Origin: Flectonema sp. DT1601
Taxonomy: Eukaryota > Euglenozoa > Diplonemea > Diplonemida > Diplonemidae
Direction: 5' to 3'
DNA length: 64,000 nucleotides
Assembly (NCBI GenBank): GCA_964019425.1
Contig: OZ025858.1
Location: forward strand, 248,001-312,000
The notes below the pieces were generated by a model that was given only the letters and a program-made list of their open reading frames with translations, had not been told where the DNA came from and ran no database searches. Made by a program: the position numbers and the translations under genes. How positions within the stretch are numbered: position 1 is the stretch's first letter; each line of letters opens with the position of its first letter. This document shows positions 11,147-23,857 of this stretch, piece after piece.

Positions 11147-11340
11147 CGCACTCGTAATAAAACGAACAGATGTAGAAGAGATAGAACGCTGATCAAAAGC
11201 AAATATATGCTAGCCCCGTCCTGACGAGCTCTGATGGACATTAAGAAATCAGTTCTTTTGAAATGGACCAATTGATGGATCCGATTTATTAATTAACTGG
11301 AATGAAGTCCCTTAGAACTTACTGATAAATTCCTAAGATG

Positions 11341-11488
11341 GACAAGTAGTATAAGATTAAGGCTACTGAAACTACGTATTCCACAAGTGTATTATGGAAT
11401 GGCACTTTTTTAATAGTAAACTCAAATTCTAACTAATTTTTATTTTAAAAAGGGACAAGTAGTATAAGATTAAGGCTCCTGAAGCTAC
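11341..11488. repeat. Direct repeat of about 35 bp, spacing 113 bp
   Basis: GACAAGTAGTATAAGATTAA starts at 11341 and again at 11454, each followed by GGCT-CTGAA-CTAC. It leads into the 11485 repeat. Confidence 0.75.
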
Positions 11489-11600
11489 ATATTCTATTAC
11501 CCTTTGATGTTAGGAAACTGTGGAAATGAATACTTTTCTTTTACTATTCTCTACTTTTCTTATTCTCACTTTCATTTCTAAAATTAATGATACTAACTAA
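11485..11600 (+). repeat. Dispersed repeat, partner at 3120-3234
   Basis: A near match to 3120-3234 over its whole length, ending TAATGATACTAACTAA before a poly(T) tract. Confidence 0.75.
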
Positions 11601-13401
11601 TTTTTTTTTTCTTATGTTTTTTTTTTTTTTTTTTTTTTTGCATGTTTGGCGTCGTTAATTCGAATGCTTGGTTCTCATTGCAACTTTCTGTGCAATCCCA
11701 CTTTTTTTTAATTTTTTTTTGATGAAATATGCTAGTAACAGTTACTAAACTATATTACCGTGCTATTACCGATGTGCTTGTGTTGCTTGATACGTCGTTT
11801 TTTTTTTTTTTTTTTTTTTTTTTGTTGTTGCATTTTTAACAAATATCGTAAGCAAAAAAAAAGAATGTTGGGACAGCACACGTAAACCTCCTTTTAACTA
11901 ACAGTTTTATGTTGGTTGTCGGTTAGTGTACAAACAAACTTTTTTTTTGTTCTTTTTGTTAGCAGTCTTGTGTGATGGTTAATCACGTGTCTTTCAGCTA
12001 AACCATATTTACGTGTGTTTTTTATTCTCGCTAATAATCTTCTTTTCAGGGTGCGTGCAGGATTTCAATCCAGAGAAAATGTACCACATTCAGATAGGAG
12101 ATATTGTTATTATTTTTGTTCAAAGTTGCTGGAGGAACGTGATTAATTTTTATTCCCCCCTATTTTTTTTTTTTTTTCTTCTCCCTTTATCCCCCCAGAC
12201 CATGTGCTTTTAGGAAAAAAAAAACTTACATTTCAGATAAATTATTTTATTTCTTATTTATTTTCTTTATATATAATATTAAACATTGAAGTAGAGGTTG
12301 TTACTTTTAGGGTTGGCCTCATTCGAGGCTTACTTCTTCGCCTCTTTCTAGCAGTATGCAGATGATGAGGCCGTTGTATTGTCCTCTCTTTCTCGTGATG
12401 CTTTGTATCTTACAATTTTTCTTTTTTTTCATTGTTTTATAAATTACCTATTTCCGTCATAGTGCGGTAAAAAACGATGATTGAAAAAAAAAAAAAAAAA
12501 AAAAAAGCAAAAGCAAAAGCAAAACGAAAAATTCGCGACGAGCACCGTTCTAGTTGAAAGTTGGGAGGACCCTTTACAAAAGGCTGCTGAAATCCGTTTT
12601 TTTGTTTTTTTTGTTCCGTCGATTTGTATTTTCTAATTTTTAAACCCTCCTGTCCGGATCTATATTTTTTCTGACAGCGACAATTGCTTCTGCATAAAAA
12701 AAAGAAAGAAGGAAGGAGAATTTCTTTTTTTTTTTTAAATATTTTATTTTTTCACCATGGTGAAATGCGATCTTTCTTTCGAGGGAAGATTGCTGCGATT
12801 ATCTAGTTTTATGGAATCGCATAGTTCTTAGTTTACCTAAAATTATGTACTTGTTCTTTAACTACTAATTTATAAAGAATATATATAGTGGTGGTTAAAC
12901 AATATGCTGTATTAATTTTAATTTTTTTTTAATTATTTAATCCCACTGAGATGGCTGCTGCGGACAATTTTTTTTTTTTTTTTTTTTTACGAAACAAAAA
13001 GAAGAATGAAAAAATGAAAAGAAACAAATTAAAAGAAAAAAAAAGAAGAAAAAAACTAGATGCAATCTTATTGCTAGTGCTACCGTTCATATTTTTTTTA
13101 ATTTTTTTTTTGTTGTTTTTATTTTTTGGGGGGTTGGGTGGAGGTGTAACCCGTCTTTCCCAATAATTTGTTAAAAATAAAACACAAATAAAAAACTCAA
13201 TTTAAATCAATAATAATATATATTACTTATTCCTCTCTGTTTTTTTTTTTTTTTTTCGACAACTTTGTTGCATACTCGATATTTCGCAGATATCGATTTA
13301 TTCATGTTATTTCCCTATCCCCGTCTCCTTCCATCCCTGTTTAAAAATTAGTCCATTTATTCTGTGTGAGAAAAAGTTATATTTTCCTTACAGACTACAG
13401 G

Positions 13402-13434
<33 letters not shown>

Positions 13435-13488
13435 ACGTGATTTTAAAAAAAAACAATATATATAATACTTATACTTTGTTAAACTGGA
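11601..13488. other. Spacer, no gene seen
   Basis: Long T-tracts (11620-11639, 11799-11823) and A-tracts (12484-12506). ORFs at 12013 and 12951 are low-complexity products of the tracts. No RNA gene recognised. Confidence 0.6.
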
Positions 13489-13519
13489 GTAAGTCAGTCA
13501 CAGTTGTCGACTGACTTAC
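13489..13519. repeat. Perfect 11-bp inverted repeat (hairpin)
   Basis: Arms GTAAGTCAGTC and GACTGACTTAC flank a 9-nt loop (13500-13508). It lies alone in the gene desert, and its function is unknown. Confidence 0.8.
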
Positions 13520-14365
13520 TTCTACACCCATACTGATAATACAGTTGTATTTTATTATAAAAACAAAGCAATTAACCCCCTGGGGCTCCTTCTGTTTTCA
13601 AACCAAATGATAAGTCAGAGAGAGGAACAATAACGTTAGTAGCACGCATTTGTGCTGCTCTTTGACTGGATTTTCTTGGTTCAGTGTGCCGCTGTCACGT
13701 TGTATATCATGTTTGTTATTGATATTAATATGACATTTCGCTGATGTCAGTTTGTTCTTGTTTTCTTAATTCAAATGTTCTTTTTCTTACGTTTTTAAGG
13801 GGTCTTCGCCTCGCTTGTTTTTTTTGCCGCCGTTATTGTTTTGTTTGCAATACTGTAATTTGAAATTTGTTGGTGTCCTGTGTGAAATTCTGTCGCCTTA
13901 CTCTTGAATCAAAAACACGTCATACGTGATATGCTCAAGTAGCGGCACATAGTTATCAAAGTGATCGTACTGTGTTTTTTTTTTCTCTGTTCTCTTCTTA
14001 GCGATTTTGATTTTCGTATTCCTTTCCCCTATTATGAATATGCTCAAAATCATTCCCTCCGTCACTATACGCGGAATGTTCCCATTGGTTTGTTTTCCAA
14101 TCTTTTTTTTTCCCTTTTTTTTCCCCCTTTACTTCTTATTTTCTACAGAAATGGGTAGTAAATTAAAAAGAGATCGCGATAAGAATCGCGACTGGGGCGT
14201 TTTTTTTATACATTTCCCCCGCCTCTTTCTGAAAGTGAAGTTAAGTTTTTTTGCTAAGCTTCTCACCTTACCTTTTACTGTTTTCTATTGCCAAAACCAT
14301 TGTACATGCAATTTTATGGAGATTTTAAAAAAAATCGGGCAGCCAAATTATGAAAAACTGCAACA

Positions 14366-14418
14366 TATACCTGATGCGGGCTACCCAGACCCCTCGTAGT
14401 CATCAGTTTGTATTTTGC
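14366..14418 (+). mobile_element. LINE-type 3' terminal fragment, copy E
   Basis: The stretch CTACCCAGACCCCTCGTAGT and on through CATCAGTTTGTATTTTGCT equals the end of copy D (3045-3084), but here a poly(A) run follows instead of the TAAC tail. Confidence 0.6.
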
Positions 14419-15604
14419 TTAAAAAAAAAAAAAAAAATATATCAGTCATTCCTTTTTTTTGCGAACAAAAAACACCATTTTCTCACCGCCTGAGCAAGGT
14501 TACACGATATGTTACTTTTGCTCGATTTTTTATTTTTTGGAATCGGGGAGGGTGCGATCTGTAAAATTAGGCATAGGGATATACTTTTAAACATGGTAAA
14601 TGCTGCTAAAAAGAGATAAACGTCTCTTTGCAAAATTTCCTTGGTACTACTCAATGATAAATATTAATCCCAGACCTGGAATGGAAAGATCGAGAAAATC
14701 TGAGTAAAAAACACCCCTAATTTTTTTTTTTTCACTATTTTTTCCCCCTTCTCCCGCACTCAAGAGATATGCACCTTTTTACTAACAAATCAACCCTAGT
14801 AGCAATTATGTAAGGAAAATGTTGCATCTGTGGTGGTGATAATGATCATTAAGTATCAAAGTAGGTCCAAAAAGACAGGTAGTAACAATCTGCCTCACCG
14901 GCACATGCTTAGTACTCTTTAATATATTTTTGCTCGATTATTTTTTCTCTGGATCCCGCTGGACCAGCAGTGTAAAATTAGACCCTTCGATTAATTTTTA
15001 GTTTTGGTACTTGTCCACGGCTGAGCTGATTTAGTAAACCACAAAATCTCTTTTCTCAATTCGGGTGACAAGTATGTGATGCCAACCTCCCGATTTCGGA
15101 CGGAAATGAACCCAATGATGCAGCGCATTAAAATGCCGCTTCGATCGAAATTTTTACAATTTTTTTTTGAAAATCTTTTTCAATGTCCAAAATTTGTTCG
15201 CAAAAAAAAGGAATGACTGATATATATATATACCAGATTGCGATCCAAAGAAACAGTTCTTCGGCAATTTGGAAGAAGTCTCAAATAGGGTGAACCGTGT
15301 GGTACCTTCTCTGCATCATGCTGCTGACTGAGAGCATTGTTGTTTTTTTTACATTCGATTTCTAATAAATGTGATGAATTACGATGTGACAACGAAACTA
15401 CTAAAGTGTTTCATTTCAACAAATGGTCTGCCCGGACACGTAATTACTGCGCAATTCTTTTTTGACTTCACAAACCTCAAAATGAGATCCCTCCCATCGT
15501 ATCAAATTTCCCCCCCAGATACCACGTTTTTTGGTCTATAAGACAAAATTATAGTTATCTCTTTATATTTTTTCTTTTTATTTTCTCTTTTTTCTAAAGG
15601 TAAT

Positions 15605-15716
15605 TTTCTTTGATTAACAACTACAAATATTTTTCAGTCAAGTACTTGATATTAATTTTGTTTTTCTTTAATATCTAAAGTTGTTACTGTTTTTACATTG
15701 TCAAAGTTTCACCCCC
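15605..15716. repeat. Diverged dispersed repeat, partner at 23955-24066
   Basis: Both share AACA/GCTAC-AATATTT, GTACT-GATATTAATT, CCTAAAGTTGTT-CTG (TCTAAAG here), TTTTTACATTGT and a run of C bases at the end. Confidence 0.6.
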
Positions 15717-15801
15717 AGATACCACACGGTTCACACTTTTGAGTTTTTTTTCATTCCTTTGCCAAAACCAAGTTTCCTTTGCCAAAACCAAGTTTTTTCG
15801 G

Positions 15802-15822
15802 TCCCGAAACCACATTTCGGGA
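15802..15822. repeat. Perfect 8-bp hairpin
   Basis: TCCCGAAA, loop CCACA, TTTCGGGA. It is in the gene desert and unassigned. Confidence 0.75.
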
Positions 15823-16205
15823 ATTCTGGTGGAGTCCTGGGTAATTTTTGCCCCCGGAAAGATTATTTTTTACCAGAATTCGAAAAAAAAAAACCACTTT
15901 AACGCGCAGCTTGTACCCCCCCTGTATTTTACATACAAAATCAAACAGTTAACCCCCGTTGTAGGAAACAAAATCAAACATAACCCCCTTGTGAGACCTC
16001 ATAAAAAGTATTAATTTACCTTCATTTTTATCGTCATCCAAAATTGACGAAAAACTGTATTTGGGAAGTTGATATTTTTTTTTCAATCGAAGAAACGATT
16101 CGATGAGTATGAGAATCTTAATTAAAAAACACATTTTTTAATAGGGGTAGTTATAACTATCAGGCAGATTTACTTTGTGCTTAACTTGATGTGATAATGA
16201 TACAT

Positions 16206-16286
16206 CGATTTGTTTTTATTGTTGTTGTTGTTATGGTTATTGTTATTGTTATTGTTATTGTTATTGTTATTGTTATTGTTATTGTT
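16206..16286. repeat. Hexamer microsatellite (TTATTG)n
   Basis: About 8 clean TTATTG units preceded by TTG/TTA variants and followed by a T-tract. Confidence 0.9.
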
Positions 16287-18829
16287 TTTTTTTTTTTTTT
16301 TTTTTTTTGTTTCCCCAGAGAAAGCCTTTTTTTTTTAAAAAGAAAAAGGTCTTTTTATTAATGGGTGTACGCCCACAAAGAGATATGTAATTGTATGTTT
16401 TGATTTGTTCATTCCTGTAAGGTCTTTGTACACATGATAATATATGACCTGTCTGGCATCGTGTGGATACAGAGACCAAAGGTTTAAACATGTGGACACG
16501 TCAACTCTCCGGAGCTCGTTTTTTTGTCTTCTTTTTTTGCATCATCCACACTTTTATGGAAATATATAATTGACCAGATCGCAGTTCACATTTCAGTTTT
16601 TTTGTTTTGCCCTCCGTGTTTTTCATTTGATCCTTTAATTGGCGTCACTGAAATTAAACAAATTTTTCTTAATTTTTGTGTTAGTCAGTCTCAGACTGTG
16701 AAAATGAAAGAAAAAAAAAAACGGTTTGTGTTAGTGAAAAATCTTTCTAGCTTTTCTGACTAACAGTGCCAAACACTCCCGTTGTACTCACGGGAATTAA
16801 CGAGATCAATGCACTCAATTATGTATTCCTTCCGATTTCTATTAAGAACATATAACAAAACAAAACAAAGCTAGGAACCTTGAGTTGCCATGCTCTTGGG
16901 ACTTATATTTTTTTTCTTTTCTTTTTTTTTTCTTTATTTATTTATTGTTTCTCTTTTCAGAATAGTTATGAAAATAAAATCGCTGTTCACTTTTTTTTTT
17001 TTTTTTTTTTTTTCATACACTTTCCTCTCCGTTTGCACCCCCCTTTTTTTTAAACTGCGGTTTATATTTGGTGAAAGACTTTACGGCAAAACTATTCCAA
17101 TATGTTCCGCTATATCGTTTCATTTGAAAATTGTATAGTTTAAAAATGAAAATCTATATTCATGACTGCGAACTCTTTATTCTATGTCGTTTCGGATATT
17201 TATTGTTTTCTTTATTTGCCTTGTTTGCGCAAGTTAGTTCCGCATTCCATCGACTATCGGTCTACTATACGTCCAATTAATCGACAGGGAAAAGTACTAA
17301 CTTACATTGTGTTTTATTCATTCTTTCCTGTCGGAATTCACCTTTAAAAAAAAAAAAAAAAAAACCAAACCAAACCAACAATAGAGAATTGTACTATTCT
17401 TGATTCTGATCCTGTGGTGGACAGGCTTTATGTGTTCAATATGCTTTCAGTTCTGAATACTATAAATACGGTCGATCTGGTAACATTTAGTTGCTGTGAT
17501 AAAACTGTCTACGTCCATGGTGATTGCGGTTAGGTCTTCGTTTTTTTTTTAAACGTTGGAGATACCAATTCTCAGATAGCATTTTTTAGAGCTATTGTTA
17601 ATGGTTGATTGCGTATGAAATCTGACTTGTTTGACCCTTTTTGTTATCAAGTTTTAAAGTCACAAATGTTTTGTTGTATACATCACTCGAAAAAGCCCCG
17701 GCATCTGAGACTGAATTTTTGATCGCTATATAAATTAGGATCTTAATTTCACGTTCTTTTTTTTTTGAATTAACTGTAATATTATTAATTAAAGGAGGGA
17801 ACCTATGCGTACCTGATTCATAATGTTCCTCGTGCGCATGGTATTTATCCTTCTATTTCTAACTTAATTCGTTAGGCACATTAAGACCACCAACCAAATT
17901 GATTGTTGGGGATGTAGAGACGCCCGAGTGACATCTGCCTGGGAAATTATAAAAAAATAATTTCACAGGAAATTACTTTTTTTTCGTAATTCACCTCGCG
18001 TTCCAGGGATCTTGAGGAATCTAGCGAAGTGTTTTGGCCAATATTCTCCCACGTATTGGTACGTTCCCCTCCTGCGGGAATGCTAAAGTAGAATTACTTG
18101 GCACTTTTATTTCTCAACTACCTCAAGGTAGTGTCCCTGGGATGCTATTTCCCCTCTATATTTAATCATAGTATCAAGTTACCCCCCGTAAGAAGTCGTC
18201 CCTGCATTCCAAGACAACCAGTTTGGTGGCCAATGTCCCTGATGAATTAAACATTTTAATATAAGAATTTTGTTTATATTTAGCACTCGATTCTCAAAGT
18301 GTCAACTGGCAGTTGAAAAGCCGTTGATGAATAGCAACTTTGATATTAATATTAGTACTGGAGTAGATTTCTATATAATAATAAAGGGAATCGTTGTCTC
18401 AACAAATTCTTGTTATGTCTGCAAAAGAAATCTATGTGTTGGTTGAAATGCTTCACCTGCATGAGATGCTGAACAATGCGATCTTTTGTATTCAAAGACA
18501 GCAGTATTTTTCATCTCAATTTTTCATCTCAATTTCCTTTTCTCTTGCTTTTATATAAAGCAATCTGTCAGGTACAATGCTGGTTGGGTAGCCAAGATGT
18601 CATTACCCTAATCTAAAACAGAATTCATGTCCACAGGCAAACGCTTTTTTCGGAAGATAAACTTATTTACCGGCGTCCTAACAAGATTGGGTCTACTTAC
18701 GTTGATGTACGATATGAAATGTGATGGGCTGCTTTATCTGTTTATCTATTTGGAACTGCCAACAATATTCTTTTTATATTAGTTCAGTATATTTTCAATT
18801 TTTTTTAATTTTTTTTTTGTTTCTTTACT

Positions 18830-19053
18830 TTAGTTCAATAGTTGTTAAGCTGAGGGCAAGGTGGAAAAAGCTGAGGTTTGTCGTCTTTCTGATTTTTCTA
18901 TAAAATTAAATTACATCTCTTCAGTTGAGGCTAATTCAACAATCCATACTGAGTCTTCGGAAACGGTTACGGATTGGGTCCTCTGTTACTGTGAGTTACC
19001 CTCCTAGAGCACTCATAATATACAGTAACGTTGGATTAAATAACTAACTAACT
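18830..19053 (+). mobile_element. LINE 3' end, copy B
   Basis: It matches copy A from TTTAGTTCAATAG through GGCAAGGTGGAAAA, TCAACAATCCATACTGAG and the identical block ending ACGTTGGATTAAATAACTAA. The tail is TAACTAACTAACTG. No coding part is attached. Confidence 0.8.
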
Positions 19054-19290
19054 GATGCGTTTTGATTGAAATTTTGTTGTTTTTTTAATTGACTGATAAC
19101 CATTAATACTAACTGATGTGATTTTTATATCTTGATTTAGTGCACTTTTTTTATTATAAATTAATATTCTGGCTTGTCATTCTTTTCCATTCAACTTTTT
19201 ATCATTTTTCATAAGTTGGAGTCGTACTACACGTTGTAGTTTGTGTTGTGTTTTCGCACTTTTTTCATAATTCTTTTTTATTTTATAAAT
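19054..19290. repeat. Dispersed repeat following LINE copy B, partner at 57933-58110
   Basis: Shared core: TTAGTGCACTTTTTT, then CATTCAACTTTTTATCATTT, and AAGTTGGAGTCGT-ACTACACGTTGTAGTTTG up to a T-rich end. It follows a LINE tail at both loci, so either the two were duplicated together or one element inserted into the other. The TTAGTGCACTTTTTTAT part also occurs at 56498-56515. Confidence 0.7.
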
Positions 19291-22200
19291 GGTTGAGTGT
19301 TGTTTCCAAAGATCTCATCCTTTGGGCTTCCTTCGGCACTTGGACGTACAACTGTATCCCAAATATTTTCTGTGCTATTTATTTCGTGCTTTTTTTTAAA
19401 TTTATTTTATGCCTGTTGTGCTACAAACTTGTTGAATTTCTTTTGTGTGATTTTTTGTTGCCTGACCTACTTTTTGACAAAAATTATAAATTATTTACGT
19501 TTGAGAACGGGGAACCCTTTTCCCCTACTATTTCCCTCTTGAAGTTGCTTTCCATTTAATATTAGTATCAAGTTACCTCCCTTGGTGACAATGCTGTTAT
19601 CAGCCGTCTCTTACACTGTCTGCTTCGTGCATGCGGTGTCAGGTTGTCACTTATTTCTGGTCAATCTACGTCTCTTCGCTTGTGAGAGTTTCACAGTTGC
19701 AGCTGATACCCCGTGAGATTTTCCAGATTTGACATTCTTGACTTCGATAAATAAATTAAGCAGCAGTAAGCCATCCACAAGTTACAGTTTGCTAGTGACA
19801 CCTGCGAACTGTTCGGTGCGCGTAAACAGTATTGAAGTTTTTTTTAAACTTTTTTTTAATTACGCGTTTGACTTTCTTTTTTTTTCTCTCCTTTCTTTTG
19901 CAGGTATAGGAGGTTGGTTACACCGTGCTTATTTCTTGTAGGAAAAAAAAAAAAAAAAAAAAAATCAACATAACAATTCCAAAGGATTATTTAAATTTTG
20001 TCTTTAAAAGACAAAATCGCTTTTTTTTGTAGACGGGAGATGTGGTAGCTTTCTAATGCAAATTATATAGGACATCATCTAGTTTAAAAAGAACAAAAAA
20101 AAAAAAAAAAAAAAAAAGAAATTTTTGACTTGAAAACCATGAAATTATTTCACATTAGTGCATTCTGTGAAGAGAGTAGGCACGTTAATGTAGTGGAAGA
20201 ACGGAATCTCCATTTTATTTTTCCTGAAAAAAAAAAAAAAAAAAAAAAGAAAAGTGAATCACCGAAAAAACATTATTACTCTTTATTCTTCTTCTTCTTC
20301 TTCCTTTTTTTTTTTTTTTTTGAAAAGAAATGTGAAACAACCATTTTCGGAAAAAAACTATAAACAACTGATTTATTCCTTCAATGTATTTTTTTCTTTT
20401 ACAAAAAAGCTTATACTACTCAACTGCCGCAATTGACACAGCTGCCGCTACTGAAAACGAAAGTATTTACGACTAAAAAGTATGCTTTTAAGCCGTGCTG
20501 CTGCAATTCGTGTTGTGAATCTGTAGCGTTTGCCCTTCTTGGCACTCAGGTAAACATCATCAGAATTGCATGACTTTTGTTTAAAAACTATTTCTACACG
20601 ATTATTCTGTTTGTTTGTTTGTTTCTTTTTTTTTTTCTCGTTTTGAACGATCGCCCTTCTTCTTTTTTTTTGCACTCTTATTACTTCTTTCCCTGCGCAA
20701 TAGTCATAATAAAAGTGACATCAACAACAACAAAAAAAAAAAAAAAAAAAAAAAAAAGAAAACGAAATTCGTTGATTCATGTATGTTTATGTTTAACTTC
20801 ATGAAATTCGAGTTGTTAGTTTGGAATGTCGATAAGCAATCTGCGATTCACCTTTTTGTTAATCACCACTCTAGCATCCGAGCTTTTAATTTTTTTTTTA
20901 TATAAAGACATATGTTGCTACTCCGACCACTATTCTTCACGCTAAAACAGCGTGTGTTAGGCCTTAGTACCCAGTGCTTTCGCGGCAGTTGCAATGTCAG
21001 CGCTGACTAGCGCCCTGTTCTAGAAAATAAAAAGAATTTTTAACAGGAAAGCTTAACAGCTTGGTTTAAAGAATGGAATATAAAAACGCAAAGTTTCAAT
21101 AACTCAGTATCGCCCAAGCTTTCCTTCCCTTGGTTAGTTCTTGCGCGTAACGAGCTTTGCATCCTCCGAGAAAAAAAAAAAGGGAAACAGAAAAAAAAAA
21201 AAAACCCTTAAGAAAGTATTTTAAAGAGCGAAATCCTCCTTCATTTGTGTCAGACCAGCAGAGTTATTCCTGCAATCTGGTTAGTGGTCTCCTTGTTGAG
21301 TCGGCGAGGTTGCTGTTTTTCTCGACTGTTAGTCAAAAAAACGATCAAAGGAATGGGATCCAATCTCACCTTTCCGACGCATCAGGTTGACCACCTTTTC
21401 CTGAAGGTTGTGAAGAGAATGTTAGCTGGGGCAATATTCAAACATCATGTCACTACCCCAAGAAGTTCTATAAGTGGGGGAAAACTGAAGGCGTCTGATC
21501 GTTGATCCTCAACATGATCACAAAAGCTCTCCGACAAAAAGAAAAAATAATAATAATAAAAGAAAATTGTTGCTACAGAAACGCTATGAAAATAAAAAGC
21601 CGGCAATTTTCTTTTCCCCCCCCCCCCCCCCCCTTTTTATTTACGTCAATCGCAGAGTGTATACCTACACTAACATTACCTTTAGTCACTGTATCTCAGA
21701 ACTAATGTTAAATTATCGTTATGTTGTTTATGATACAAAACATTTGTATTTTACGTACAAACTCGAACAGTTAACCCCCCCTTTTTTTTTGTTTCGTTTT
21801 ATAAAATAATTCTATACCCAAGGATTGTCCCCTGGTGGATTGAATTGTGTTTTAAATATCGTTTTACTTCCCTCGCTGGATTTAAGTTGCTACATTATGA
21901 TGTAAATAAACCTACTATTTTGGAAACTCTTTTTCAGTTTCTTCCCCTCAGTGAGAATATTATCCGCTGATAGAGCGGTTAATGGTTTGATTACCGAAAA
22001 CCAAATATTTGGACTACTCTCCAGTCATACATTTTGAAGCCTTGTGGATTTTTGTAATCTTTTTACCTGCCACTCGGACACTTCAATACTTAACTTAACA
22101 CTGTTTCATCTAATTTTCTGCAAATAAGCCCACCCAGCCAGCGTTCATTTTGTATTATGTTTTTCTCTCAACTGTTCGTCTCTAACACGGATTATTTACC

Positions 22201-22559
22201 TTTCCCTTCCCCTAGAGGTCTTTTCTAAACTTCCCCTCGTTTTGCTTATGTGTGCTTTGTTCTTTTTTGTGAATCTCTTTTGTTGCCTCTCACCTTTCTG
22301 GGGTTGAGTACCAGATGATCTGGCAAATTGTTTCACAAGTAAGGAAACTGCCTTAAACATGCTTTATTTACTATGAAAATAAACTATTTTTTATTGTTGT
22401 TTTGGTTTTTGTTGCCGCTATGAATAATGATGACGTAGGAGAAAAGAAAGGGGAAGGGAGGGGGGAAAAAAAAGAACGAAACAAAGAATGAAAAAACGAT
22501 TTAAACACCGTAGCCTTTTGTATCATCTATCTCTTTACTCGACATAAGGAACGGGATAA
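19291..22559. other. Gene desert with repeats
   Basis: No gene supported; the ORFs here are low-complexity or lack protein-like composition. It contains a GTATCAAGTTACC motif (about 19565), the third copy of the 8146 repeat (19676-19762), many A/T tracts and a C14 tract near 21617-21631. Confidence 0.55.
21685..21781. repeat. Dispersed repeat, near-identical partner at 55700-55797
   Basis: About 95 bp (CTGTATCTCAGAACTAATGT ... CGAACAGTTAACCCCC) differs from the 55.7-kb copy at only a few positions, so it is a fairly young copy. A more diverged relative is at 24235-24330. Confidence 0.85.
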
Positions 22560-23857
22560 ATTTAGTTTGGCAAGAAATTATGAACAGGAAAATTTCTGAA
22601 AATGTAACCCCCGAACATTGCGTCTGTTATCGTTTTCATTGTTTGGTGGTAGTGTTAAAGTTTGCGTTCTCGGAGTAATATATGTTTATTATTGTTGTTA
22701 TTAATTTATTATATTTGCTTCACTTACCTCAGTTTGTTTTTTATAACTAGCTAACTTTATGGGGCTTTTTGAAGTGAATCGCTCTTAATAAATGTCCTCT
22801 CCTCCAAAGTGTTTCTCACTTGACTTCACACAGACTGCCATTTTTCTGATAAATATAGCTATCCTGTTATAATATGGCACGTAAACCACTTAATAGTTAT
22901 CACACGGGTTGGGATTACGTGTGCCGCCTTCCCGTTTACCTTTTGGTCACTTGTCTTAAAATTACTAATGTTTTATATTAGTTAAGATTTGATACGAATT
23001 CGGATATTTATATATTATGTGTCGTATCTAAGCTTAATAGTAAATAAAATAAATTAATAAATAATGTTATTATAATTATTGCTCAATGCAGTTGTGATCC
23101 CGTTCTTTTTTGAAAAAAAGAAAATTTGAGAATTTTCTGAAAAAAAAATTGTAACCCCCCAAGCATTTGCCTCTGTTATCCTTTTATTGTTTTTTTGTTT
23201 TGGTGTGAAAAATTTTGCGTTCTCTCGGAGTTATCGTATTTTTATTATTATTATTATTATTTGTTATTAATTTTTACATTTGCTTCACTTAACCTCAGTT
23301 GTTTTTTTATACGCCTTTGAAGTGAATTGCCCCCTTTAAGGTCCTCTCCTCCAAAGTGTTTCTCACTTGACTTCACACAGACTGCCATTTTTCTGATAAA
23401 TATAGCTATCCTGTTATAATATGGCACGTAAACCACTTAATAGTTATCATTCAGATAGCTGGGATGGGTGTACAATACATATATTTATATCATTATACTT
23501 ATGATCAAACAGTGGATCCCATCTTTTTGACAAGAAAATATGAGAATTTCTGAAAATTTTACCCCCAAGCCATGGCCTCTGTTATTGTTTTTTTGGTGTT
23601 TTGGTGTGAGAGTTTTGCGTTGTCGGAGTAACTCATTTTTTATTATTTATTGTTATTATTAATTTATACATTTGCTTCACTTACTTCAGTTGTTTTGTAT
23701 ACGGCTTTGTGTAAGTGAATTGCCCCTTTTAATAAATGTTCTCTCCTCTTCCCGAGTGTTTCTCACTTGACTTCACACAGACTGCCATTTTTTGTTGGAA
23801 TGTTTTCATAAATATAACTATCTTGTTATAATATGGCACGTAAACCACTTGGTGGTT
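22560..23857. repeat. Three degenerate tandem copies of a roughly 340-370 bp unit
   Basis: Units lie at about 22560-22902, 23096-23450 and 23521-23857. Each has TTTCTGAAAA-T-ACCCCC, CTCTGTTAT, TTTGCGTT-TCGGAGT, a TTATTATT stretch, ACATTTGCTTCACTTA, then the best-kept block starting TGTTTCTCACTTGACTTCAC and running through ATAATATGGCACGTAAACCA. The last block is almost identical in units 1 and 2. A GGTTGGGATTACGTGTGCCG segment follows units 1 and 3 only. No coding capacity is seen. Confidence 0.85.

Larger units (their letters stand above)
13520..18829. other. Gene desert with repeats
   Basis: No gene supported. Contents: a LINE-end fragment at 14366-14418, inverted copies of a GATACCACACGGTTCAC-like motif (about 15290 and 15718), a diverged repeat at 15605-15716, a hairpin at 15802-15822, tandem copies of CCTTTGCCAAAACCAAGTTT at about 15757-15794, a hexamer array at 16206-16286 and a GTATCAAGTTACCCCCC motif near 18170. 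The segment 17870-18240 is less AT-rich and could be an old unassigned insertion. Confidence 0.55.

Noticed and set aside
12951-13166. 71-codon ORF with FFFFF and KKK runs
   Set aside because: Made of T- and A-tracts; typical of several low-complexity ORFs in the desert.
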